Of a DNA stretch of 64,000 bases, positions 1 to 12,200 are shown piece by piece. The position numbers and the translations under genes were made by a program. The notes beneath the pieces were generated by a model. It was given only the letters and a program-made list of their open reading frames with translations. It ran no database searches and was not told the origin of the DNA. The stretch is taken from the NCBI GenBank assembly GCA_944474755.1, contig OX104115.1, positions 33,181,080 through 33,245,079 of the forward strand. Direction: 5' to 3'. Within the stretch, counting starts at the first letter, position 1; every line of letters begins with the position of its first letter. This stretch comes from Limnoperna fortunei (lineage: Eukaryota; Mollusca; Bivalvia; Mytilida; Modiolidae).

Positions 1-240
1 TCATCACCTACTTTGCTATAATTGCAGTTTTAGCAATGAACCTATTGATAAAATTTTTAATTTGATATTCATATAATAATTCATATCAATTCATATGTTC
101 ATATTGATGTTCAATTATTATTTATATAAAATTGGGAATTATTCTAATTTAGGCAAAGTAATTGAAATGAATTCAGCATAAACAATAATTTAAAAAAATA
201 TTATACTGTAAATTATTCCATACAAACATTCATCTTGCAG

Positions 241-290
241 GCATCAGCAATTATCAATAGTAGCGAGTACTCTTTTCGCACAGTTTTGCA
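241..290 (+). CDS. Possible extra upstream exon of the polycystin gene
   Basis: A good acceptor (ttcatcttgcag) ends at 240 and opens a frame reading ASAIINSSEYSFRTVL. A weak donor (gttaaa) at 291 would leave phase 2, which is what the exon at 406 needs. The donor is poor and the stretch is short, so this is only a candidate. Confidence 0.15.
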
Positions 291-405
291 GTTAAAACTT
301 CAAAAATAACAATATTGCAAATCAAAATGAACACCAAAACATTCAAATGATGATAAAATCATGAAATGAAAAACGATCGATCAAGTCAAGTCATTTTTTT
401 TCCAG

Positions 406-538
406 TTCACTTTTCAATAGTTTTTCAACAACGTATGACATTACAGTAGAAAACTCGATGCCACAAGATGATTTTACAGTGGATAACACAACGTCAAAAG
501 ATTTAATGCATAATAATACAAAACCATATGAACAAACG
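406..538 (+). CDS. Polycystin-1-like, exon 1 of those seen
   Basis: The acceptor is a T-rich tract ending in ccag at 405; the donor is acg|gtaagg at 539. One leftover base is followed by 44 codons, ending in phase 0. The product includes TYDITVENSMPQDDFTVDN and several Asn-X-Ser/Thr sites, as expected of an extracellular stalk. The incoming phase (one base of a split codon) shows that at least one more exon lies upstream. Confidence 0.75.
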
Positions 539-3500
539 GTAAGGAATTGAATATTAATTAGTGTTTAATAGTATTATTGAGTGTGACATTTTAGCGTGTA
601 CAGATTTAGTCATTGATATGATTGAATATGATGCAAATATGATATAAAACAATCCTAATAGAATTTACAATCAAAATTAAAATATATATATATAATATGA
701 AATTTACTATTGCCACCAAAAGACTATTGAAGCAAAACATAGTTCAGATGTTTTGCGGTACGAAATGTTGGTATTTAGCATTCCATAACATTATAAACTT
801 TTTTACGGAAAAAACCGGCATTTCAGAAAATTACCTCAAATCTAAATCTATATATATATTTCGATTAAAGAAATAGTTTATAATTGTTTTTACGGGATGT
901 TGGATCGTTACAGTAGATTACGATGCCGTACAGACTAAAATAATAATATATTTTAAAAAGTTTTAAATCAACATCTAGATACATAATCAAAGCGAAAACA
1001 AAGTTAAACACTTTAAAAATTGCAGAAGTATTTCGCCTGACCAACAGGCTTCATCGGTGTTACAAAAATGACAATAACAGGTAAAACTTTCTGTCATTAC
1101 ACGTATATGATGTATACGATTTCTTATAATTAACGAGAAAAGTTTTTAAGAGTGTTAAAAACGTATGTACAGGTGTTTAAGTAAGTAGCACTATAAATAA
1201 GGTTATATATAATTATACAAAACAAGCAATTTTAAAATAAATAAAACGACCCGTTATTCTACATGAATATTTGAAGACTATGGATGTATCTGGTCTCGAG
1301 TTCTATAATTTTTCATTTATTACCATCGAAAATTATGTTTCCAATGTTTTGATCCAAACAATTTCTTTCTGTTTACTCTGTTTTTCTACCTTGGGTTATG
1401 GTCTATTAGGGTCACCCTGAGTTTATTGAAAATCTCTGACTGACGAAAAACTATAAAATACTTGATAATTTTGCAAAAATAATTAGCAAGACTCTATTAT
1501 CCATGTACAAAAAGAGTAATATTGATACACACACTCTGGAATGGGTAAATTAATAATAAGACATTGTGGGAACGACACATTGGGCATGTTTCTTAGCACA
1601 AAATTTAAAGTAACTGAATGTATGTAAAATCTACAAATGCTAATTTAATTCGATTTGTAATACTTGTGTATTTGACGACATCAAAAGTTAATTAAGAGAT
1701 AGATTATTGCGAGCGGGGTCAATGCGAATTAGAACATGGTCAGACCTTATATTTGTCAATAAAATGAGGATAAATATAAGGTCTGACCATGTTATATTCG
1801 CATAGATCCAAATTGCAATAATCTATTTCGATTCTAATGTCTAACAATTGTTTTAAAATTTCGAAACGGCTCTAAGAGTACGCTTTTAATGGTAAAACTG
1901 TTTTTTTAACTTATAAGATATATCATAAAAAAGGGTGTTTAAGGAAATATAATTGACATAAACATATATTCTCGTCATTTTATTGAATATACGTACCTTT
2001 TAAACAAAACTATTAAGAAATCTTAACGAAATTGCTTGGTTCCAGTTTGAAATATTCAGGCGAGTGTAATATGACGTCGAAATTATAATTTTGACGTCAT
2101 ATTAACTCGAATGTAGAATTGCTAAAACATAATTTATCGGGAGTAGTTTAAATCATATAAATCTCAGAATTCAGACTTAAAATAACTGCATTATTCACAA
2201 TAACGATAATTATGGATAACATATAACAAACTTCATTTTAAGTCAGTTTTTAAATTTACACAAAACACAGCTTACGCATGTGCGAACTAAACTTATTGGA
2301 ATTTTGACACGGCTTTGTTTATATAGCTAAAGCAGGACGTCATATTTGAATATTTTTCTACGCTTTTATTGTAGAACAAGAAGATATACAAACTTATAAA
2401 TGTAGTCGAAAATATTGCTGATGGAGTTTTGAATTCTATGGATAATGACATACCTGAGAGAATTGAATTTAAAACAGCAGTTATGACCATATTTGTTGGA
2501 ATAGCAAACAACAATGAAGAAACAATTTTAAATAGTTCACGGCAAATTAATAACAAAATATTGACCGGATCGTTCCATATACCAATTCTAGTTAACTCCA
2601 GCCAGCCAAGCTTCAAGTTTCAGGTAAAAGTTTTAGTTACAATGCCTGTTGTTTTACGTCATGAAATTTTTCTTGGCGAACTTGTATTTATTTAATCCCT
2701 TTCAGATGTAAAATGTAAGACGAAAGGATCTTTCATGCTCAGTCATTCTTATCTGCATTAAAATTGAAGGTTTTATAGTAGAATTCCATAAAGTTGAACA
2801 GGTGATAATTTGTTTTTTTAAACTATGCTGCGTATTATTTCTGTTTTAACATATTCTGTCAAACACAAACTGAGTGGAAGTTAAACTGTTTATATAGTGA
2901 GAACGTAGAGTTCCAACCTGATATTGTGCATGTCGCTGTTACATTTTTTATCTAATATATCAAACCATTTGGAAGCATTTATAAATACTTAGAAAATACA
3001 AGTATTTTTTTAATAGAAGGAAAGATTTGTGTTTACTTGTTTCGGCGGGACTGCTGTATTTGCATAATAAGATACCATTACTTCTTATACTTTTCAAACC
3101 CCAGGTGTGTGTGATTTCATGTGTTTTTACATCAGTGCAGTCAAACTAAATTCAAAGTAAAAATTGAAATCTCATTTTGACGAATAAATTGTAGTAAATT
3201 CATTCTTGTTCTTAAAGAGGTAGCCAACTTAATTGCTCATTTGTACATAAACGTTTCCTTACTTGTTTAGACCTATTTTTAAGATAAAAATGTGTATGTT
3301 AATATTTCTTATTTAAATAGATGTTTTTCACGGAAAAAATACCTTTCGCCTCAAAATCAAAATTAACAACACCAATGATGTCCCTGAAACTTAAAGACCA
3401 AATACAGATGCCTCTTGTAGATTTTCCAGAACCAGTTCTAATTAGACTTCCTAATGATGGTAAGTTCTATCAAATTATTTCTTACGCTCTATTATATCTA

Positions 3501-6500
3501 CCAATTGTGCTTTTTAACGATAATGTTTAATATTGTGATGAGTCTGTGTTATCGGGCAAAATATTTAATGTTCATTAAGACTTCTGAAATGTATATATGT
3601 CGCTTCCCTCTCATCTCTAAGTGCCTTTTTGATTTAGTGTATGTTTATGTCTGTGATCACATTGTTTTTACTCATCTTGCCATTGGGAAAACAGTTAATA
3701 CGGATTACAAGTTCACATTGTGCACTTTTATTTAACACGTTACATGCTTAAGATGCTTGGAGGAGATGCATGTCATGTGCCGAAAAATGTTTTTAAGCAT
3801 CAGTTATGATTACACTTGCATCTCGTATTTTGCATGTAAAAGCTGAGGGAGGGTTTGAGCGCTTGTTGTTGTCCGTGTCAAAACGCAAAATTTAACGTTT
3901 TGACAATTTCCAAGGAAACAATTCTGAATATAAATGTGTACATAAAATATATTTTTAATTAAATATATTCAAACTCGAAAAGACAGTACACGTACTAGAG
4001 TACTGTTCTGGATTAAAACAAATTTCATATAGATTTGGTATGTACAGTTGTTGTGATTTATTGCAGAGCAACCACTTAATTGAATGATGTTTAATAACTC
4101 GCAGAGAAATATTCAACAAGGCTTGAAACAAAAATGTAGCATTTTTCAGTGCTGAAATCATTTCATATTCTCCGTCCTCCGTCACAGAGTTTGGTTAGGT
4201 TAATAACTCTCAGGTACATTGTGCAAAAGTGTTTGAGCATTGTATTTATGTTTGATATGTGATAGTTCAGAAGAAGATTTATAGATTATTTACGTTTTGA
4301 AACAAGATGCATTGTCTCGCCCCTATCTCATCGAAGGGCGCCTGTGCCGAGATGATATGACGAGAAAATGAATCAAGTTTCAAACAACGTAATAATCTCT
4401 TTACCTCTGTTTTGGAACATTGTGACGTCATGTGCTTACTTAAAGACGTATTGACAGCCTAGTGAAATGGGCCGATACTCAAATACTACATAAGAATCAT
4501 AAGCTCACCTTGCATAAAAACAGATGTAAGCTATTGTCCTCATTCACGTTTTTGTCTTCATTAGCCTTTGGTGCGAAAGGGTTGTATGTTCATTAATACA
4601 TTTGCAAGTAGTACTTAGTTTATAATGGAAACCTATGGGAAAAATCTTTTAAATGACTTCGTTCCTGTATCCACTAAATCATTTTGATCATTTGATCATT
4701 ATGTTCATTGGATGTTTCTTTAAATGATAGCTAGGTTCATTTTGTTTGTTGTGCCAATAACTCTTGTTGAAAACAAAATAAGGGTCTTTATCGTGCAATG
4801 AGTGCAGCGCTCTCCAAACACGCTCATTTTACAATTCAAAGACCCACAACGAGAGGAACTACATGTACAGCAACCACTAGGCAGCTCAGCGTGTCGAGCA
4901 ATGGGAACGCTTACAGTATGGTTCCAGAGTTTAAGATGAACCGCTATATGTAACTGTCAATACAATAATGTACGTTTTGAGCGATTGCTATTCATTTACA
5001 ATATTATATGGTAATAATTTGACTTTTCAGAAGATTTCTTATTTGAAGACCAATTCAGAAAGAAAAGTTGTAAATGTAAATCCCTTTAACAATAATTATC
5101 TATATGTTAAATATTAAGCCTTTGCATTTATTCTTGAATAAAAATTGTTAAAAGGCTAAACCATTTAAATCTTGTTACTTTGTCATCTGTACAAAAAGTC
5201 CAAAGATACCAAAATGCAAAAGGCCTTAATTTGTTAATAGACCTCACTATCCAAGTGTTATATGTTGTAAGTCATGTTCAACAGTTGACCTTTTATGGGT
5301 ATAAGCTTTTGGGCGGTGTAGGAGTACGGTTTTCAGAACTCAAACTTTGATTAACAATTTTTGTTGTCTGAGTTCTTTCCAATTTTCACTGGGCACACAG
5401 ATAAAAAATCGACATCATGACATAGCTGAAAAATTGCTGACAGTGGCGTAAATCGTCAACCAAAGAAACTTTTTTTAAACAAAGCTTACTCTTGTTAGAA
5501 GAATACCTCCTACTTACTTTGCAATCATAGTTAGAATTGTGTTGAATAAAATGAATTAATAAAATTATCAAATTGTGCTGGACAGGCAAGAAACTTAAGG
5601 AAATGACAAAAGACCACCTTGGCTGTTACAATATTGCCAAACAACGAGGAATTGTTGTCTTTTTCTAATTATTGTAGTTCTTGATTATTTTATATTAAGT
5701 GTAAATTTTACAAATATTTTTTCGTAATTTTACTTTCAGGTGAGGAAAAGAGCACTGTATATACATGGAATAGTCAATGTGTAGATGGGATGTTTAACAG
5801 TCGTTATAGGTTCCTACGTTTATATGTAGATCAACCATCTAATAAATTTCTAATAGTGAAACTTAAACTACAGATGCCCATTCCCATTTTGTATGCAATT
5901 AATAAAACAGAGCAGGTTACTTTTTCTGATGCTCAAAATGGAACATTGCTTACAGACATGTTTACGGCTTTTGTTAAAGACCCTGAAGAAAACCCATTCC
6001 GTTGGAGTATTGGGCTGCTTTTCGCAGAAAGTGAATGTCGGGAACATGTAAACATAAATGTCAGTGTTTCTACAAGTGCCATATCTTGTCAGTACTGGGA
6101 CACAGAATTGGAAATATGGTCCACTTCTGGATGCCAGGTAATTTTAACTATGCAACACCGATATCTTAACTGCATAGAGAAAACAAATAGCATTGCAAAT
6201 TGATATATCAAAAGCCATTTTTCACACGAAGAATTAACTTCATTCAGCGGTTGCTATCTTATGCCAGTCTTTACAAATTAAAACCCAAACTTATGCCATT
6301 GATTATTCAATGTAAGCGATAGGACTGATAATTTTTTGGCCAAGTCATACTATATTAAATAATTCAGGACACTATAATATGTCCGGAAACATTTTTTTCC
6401 AAATAACCAGTTGTCCTTTTGGGTCGAAGATTTGGAGACAATAAATATCAATACTACTTTAGAACTAAATTTAAGGCTATGGAAATTACAAAATCAATAT

Positions 6501-9116
6501 TTTTAACAATTATTTCATAAAAATCATTTGACTGATGATTTTTTATTATTTCTCAACAATTAAGATGATCTTACCTTTCAGTGATTAGACAAATGTGTCA
6601 GTATAATTTTTAAGATTACTGCAGACACGCATCAAAATTTAATACAACATGATTGGAAATATTTTAATACAACTTCTTCTTGGTAATTTTTCACCAGATC
6701 AGATTTGTTTTACACCTGCATGTTGATGTCCCCTGACATAAAATATGTTAGTGTAAATCACAAATCAAGGATATGCTCGACTGCAATTTTAACTGACAAA
6801 GATTGCCAGTTTTCATACCCAAGGACCGGGTCTTCAGCCCAATAATACGAAGATATTGCTGAGCAATTGCGGAAAGTGGGTTAAACACTTTTCAATTAAG
6901 CAAACAAAACAAATCAATTTTAACAATCAAAATAGTTATTCATTTACTATTGGTCCAATTAAATATGGATACATATATTATTGTTCAATAAACCTTTACA
7001 CAGGATAAATTTCTGTTTTAATTGGAATTAGTTGACACCGTGCTTAAATGCATAGTTAAGAAACTATCGTATGGAAACTACATGTATGCAATACAAAATT
7101 GATAAATTGTGTGAGTTTGTTAAATTTTAAATACAAATTGGTCAAGTCTGTTAACACTTAATCCTTGAACGTTTGGGTTTGCTTTTCAAATTAACCAGAA
7201 AACATGACATTTTGAATCACATTTACATACATTTTGTTTCAATTTTATGTTTTAAGCTATGTTTCTTCTACGTATTTGGATTGGTTGTTTATTGTCGTTT
7301 GTATTTACACGTTTCTGACAATGGTTTTATGGTAGGGCAATAAATATTTACTTAGAAATAAACAATCAGTTGTAATAATTTGCTTAAAAATAAACAATTG
7401 GAGAAAATCTGGAAGACTAAAGATAAAGAGGAATGGAGTGTCTTGGACGATTTATTGTTGGTGTTGAAAATAATAGACTCATATCGTCTTTTAAAACAGG
7501 TTTCGCCGCTTTCAACTGGACAACATATATTATGTCAATGCAGCCATCTGACACATTTTGCAGGTGGATTTCTTGTAGTACCTAATGTAATTGATCCAAT
7601 AGCAGATGCATTATTGTTCCTAACATTTTTTGACAATCCTATAATCGTTTCAACTGTTGTAATTCTTTGGATGACATTTTTGTTTGCATTGGTTTGGGCT
7701 CGCAGAGCAGATATGAAAGACACAGAGGTAAAACTTTTTCACTAGTTAATATTGTTTTGATAGGGTATTTTTATGTATGTATTATCTTTTGAACTGAACG
7801 TAGATTACTTTACTTAACTTAACGACGTCAAACGTAATTGTTATATCGCAATTAGCTTTTGACGTTTTGACACAGGGATAATATAGGATTAAACACTGGG
7901 TTTTAGGAAATTATCAATGTGTAAACTCCGGCGACTCACTCACAAACTAAATAAAGTCCGAAGGACTTTATGTCAAGTTTGTGAGGGAGTCGCCGGAGTT
8001 TACACATTGATAATTTCCTAAAACACAGTGTTTAATCCTTATAATTCTGTGAAATAATCGTTGCGATTTTTAAAACAGCAAAAACAGTTACAGACACCCA
8101 TCTAGACCTCAAAACGTACCTAGGCCGGAAAGCGTCGGGATATGCAAAACATAGTACCAAGTGAATAGCGGTTCTGTAGAATATTGATAGGAAAAAAACA
8201 AAATGAAACACTAAATTGTATTTATATTATATTTTATTTGAAATCTCAATCGATTTATTTGGAAATCAATGGGGCATAGAAAACATTGTCCCCTTCTCCC
8301 TGACGATACGCTAGGAGGACGCCATCTTGTTTACATTGGATACTGAAAATAGTCCACTCAGAGGAAATATCGATATATAAATTACCTGAGAAGACGCCAT
8401 TTAATTTTTTTTACCCAATCAAAGCACTTAATATAAATAAATTACAGCATGAATAGAATTATCATGTAATAGTATTAGCGATCGTAAAAAGATTTTCTAT
8501 TAACATTTTATCCAGTGTTAATATATACGGAAAACGCAATATTTTTTATGTTTGAAAAGTGTAAGCCAGTTCACGTCTATGTATATGCTTATGCCAAACA
8601 TATCTCCATAAAACATATTCAGATATAATACTGTAAAAAAAATATTTGTGGATGAATTTGGCGTTGTCGTTAACTTAGAAGCAAACGTCCCAGACTAGAC
8701 AAAAGAAGAAATATTACCCTATATTGACCATTTTTACTACTTTTTTGTTCCTTTCTACACCTATAATGTATACATAAACGCTGTAAAAAAGTTTGTAAAA
8801 CAAGACCTACAAATAAGTCATCGTGACTGAAATTGTCCATTGATTGTTTACTAAAGTTTATGCTGTTCTATTACTATGTGTCTGATTGTTTACATTCTTT
8901 GCTATTGTTTTCAAAAATGTAATAGTTAAATAGAAAGTAAACAGAAAAAGGATTTATCTAAAAAAATCTTGAATATGTCTAACGTGACTGAAAGTATTAA
9001 CCGACTCCTGATATGAGAGTTGAACTCTTAAATGACTTTATCTTGTCTCATCGTTAACGTTAAAACAGGTAAACTTGTTACTATGAAACCGCTACTTTTT
9101 TGTTCCTTTCTACACC

Positions 9117-9200
<84 letters not shown>

Positions 9201-12200
9201 AAAATGTAATAGTTAAATAGAAAAAAATCTCGAATATGTCTAACGTGACTGAAAGTATTAACCGACTCCTGATACGAGAGTTGGAACTCTTAAATGACTT
9301 TTTTATGAAACCGCTTTTGACTTGAATCGTCTTTGGAGTGCCTGTTATTAAGTGAATTATTCATCACAGACCAAATGAATCGTCGTGTCATTAAATAAAT
9401 TTGACAGACGTATATTGATTATCTTGCCATTTGTTCATTAATCATACAGTTGCATTCAAAAAGGAAAGAATAATGGTTAACTTCTACTTCCGGTTAATGC
9501 AACTCCACCTTCCGATTAAAAATATAATTCCAGTTAACATGACACGAGTTCTGGTTAATACACTCCCAACTTCCATATACATAAATGTTTCTATGCTCCC
9601 CTACAGAAAAAAATGACCGTAGTACTCTACTTTAATATAACTTTCTTAGCTGGTTTTTCGGTAGATCTGTGTCATAACCAGATGGAACGCACGATGACTT
9701 ACCTACGGGTCGTGCCGTCACCCCGAAACCTAAAAACAACTTCATAGAAAAACACCTGCAAAAAATAAATTTACCACAAATCAAAAAATTATTGAACCGA
9801 AAATGTAGTTTAGACACTAATATGTCCCGCCAGAAGAAGAATGGACTTCCGGTCTGTTCCGCACACCGAGTAAACTATTAATAAACTCTACATATTTTCA
9901 TGTAAAACCCATTTCCGAATAAAAAACTATTTTATTGAATTGCAGCCTGTGAAACATCTGTTTTTGTCTAAACCTAAGTGTGCTTACCTGTAAAATTGCA
10001 TGTGTCGCGGGTAACACGGAGTACTTTTGCACGAAAATTAATCCGTGGGTTATAATTATAGTACCTTACATTCATACCTTTGCAAACTATTTACTTGTAA
10101 ACAATAGAGTGAGCTACAATCTTTATACTAAAAAAATATCAGACTCTTAATGAAGCTAGTTCCAATTCTCTCTTAACAAATATAGATTCATATTTGAAAC
10201 AACTAGCCATATTAATAGAAAATTTAAAATTTGTATTTTCTTACCAAAAGACGGCTCTGATTCGTTGGCATCGATTTTTGAAAGAATTAAGTTGTCATTG
10301 ATTGAGCGATATAGGTAGTTAGCTGTAGCATCTATGCTTAAGATAAACAGAAAATGACTAGCAGAATTTCTTATTTAATACTGTATGTATTTTTAAATTG
10401 CGTACAATTATCTTTACAGTTTGGAATAACTATTCCTTATCCAAGTAACGCAAACGATCCATATAAATATATGATGTGCGTAGTAACGGGTTGGCGTTTT
10501 AAAGCAGGAACCTCGGCTAGTGTTTCCTGTTATATTATTGGAAGCAAAGGGCAGAGTGCTAAACATGCATTATCAGTGCACAACACAGTTTTATTCCATT
10601 CAGGAGCAGAAGATTGGTTTCTTATTACTTCTTCATTTGATCTAGGAAATCTCACGGAAATAGTTATTTGGCACGACAATAGTGGATCATCTCCATCCTG
10701 GTATGTGCAACACTGCAATATTTCGTGCTTCACTGAAAATACTATGGGGCGTCAAGTGGTAAAGGTATCTACCTTTGCTCAAGTGTGTTGCAGATTCGAG
10801 TCTAACGAAAGGTAGGGTTTGCTCGACTGCAATCTTAATTGACAAGGATTGCCAGTTTTCCTATCAGTTTTTTCCGGGTGCTCCAGATTCCTCCATAATA
10901 AAACTGGACACTACGATATAGCTTAAAATTACTGAAAGTGGCGTTGCACATAACAAACAGATGTTATTGTTCTCTATAAATGTGTATCTAGTTAAAGTTC
11001 TTTTCTTCGTGCACATCAAGTTTCGTGTTTCGGTGAAAAATATCAATGTGGGTTCTCAGATTCGTCTATAAATATACAGAATTGAAATAACAATTAAAAA
11101 TAAAAGAATAACACAAAATTTTTACCTCAGCTGACAGTCAATATTTACTGATTAAGCAGAAACAAGTCACATAACATGTTTACTTGATAAATACGTGGTA
11201 ACATATAGTAGAATAGTGATCATTTTATTTCGTGATTGATTAATTTAAAAAAGAATTAAAAAAAACAATCCAACAAGTTCTGCTGTACGTTTTGAATACA
11301 ATATTTAGTTAAATCTGCTAGTAATATATAGAGTGAGAAGTTTATGTTGTCACCAATTTTTATGAATTATTGCATAATATGACCAAATTTATTGTTTGTG
11401 CTTTGCCAAATTAAACTAAAGTGTTGTATTCGAATACATACCACACTTGAAGCTTATCATTAGCGCCTTGATGTTGATCATTAATATAATTATAATTTAT
11501 AATGAATTCATACCAGTTACTAGTTCAAATGATTTCCAGGCCATTTAAAAGTTTATCAATAACTTTTATGTGATATTCTCCTCTGAAATAAGTTCTTTCC
11601 ATTTACTATTGATACCAATAACATAAGTCACCACTATTGTTTTTTTGTTTGTGTTTGTTTGTACGCTGATTGTGGTAGATTCGCAACTCGTTATTTCGTT
11701 CACTTGGAACTTGGTACGCTCGGTTCATTATATAAGATACAGTACGGTATCAAACAACATTGAACTAAAAATTATTGTTTTATATTTAAATTGGTTTCTC
11801 TCAACGAAAAGTTTTTATTCAAAGAATCGTAAATGGCTTCTCTAATCGTCAAGATTGCATATTATTTTTACCTATAACTAATAAGTCCTGTCTTTAATAT
11901 AAATTTACACTGCAAAGAAACAATGATTTGTGCATTTATTATTTTGATTTGCAATATTGATGGATATTTTGATGCGACTTGTTTCTATTTATATGATTCC
12001 TCTTACAATCAGCATAAAAAAACAAGGTTTGGTAAGAAACGGAAGCTACCGACTTTCAGATTTTATGTTACGGGGAAGTAAATAGATAAAAATAAATTTG
12101 GTATTGTTTCAATTAATCAGTCGCAGTTCATAAAATACTTTGAGCCTATTAAAGTTGGTTATTGTTATCAAATTAAGCAATCCTATCTGATTGGTTGTTT

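Larger units (their letters stand above)
539..2374 (+). other. Intron
   Basis: AT-rich intron. It holds a foldback element (1698-1828) and a CRE-containing palindrome (2061-2109), listed separately. I see nothing else of note in it. Confidence 0.7.
3460..5739 (+). other. Intron
   Basis: 2.3-kb intron. It holds one degenerate dispersed repeat (4786-4935) and a SINE tail fragment (5367-5472). The remainder is unremarkable AT-rich DNA. Confidence 0.7.
7728..10419 (+). other. Intron
   Basis: 2.7-kb intron with a foldback element (7876-8046), a local duplication (8743-9303) and an (AT)39 microsatellite (9121-9198). Around 9470-9590 there is weak repetition of ttccggttaa-like words. The rest shows nothing. 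Confidence 0.7.

Noticed and set aside
2293..2616. 107-codon minus-strand ORF
   Set aside because: Antisense shadow of polycystin exon 2.
9032..9220. ORF with a long Tyr-Ile run
   Set aside because: Translation of the (AT)39 microsatellite.
10354..10419. Start codon and hydrophobic leader before the PLAT exon, resembling a signal peptide
   Set aside because: The stretch ends in a clear acceptor and PLAT is internal in this family; the leader is intron.
10701..10815. Continuation of the PLAT ORF past 10700
   Set aside because: gtatgt is a strong donor, joining to 12601 restores the PLAT ending, and the ORF runs into a SINE.
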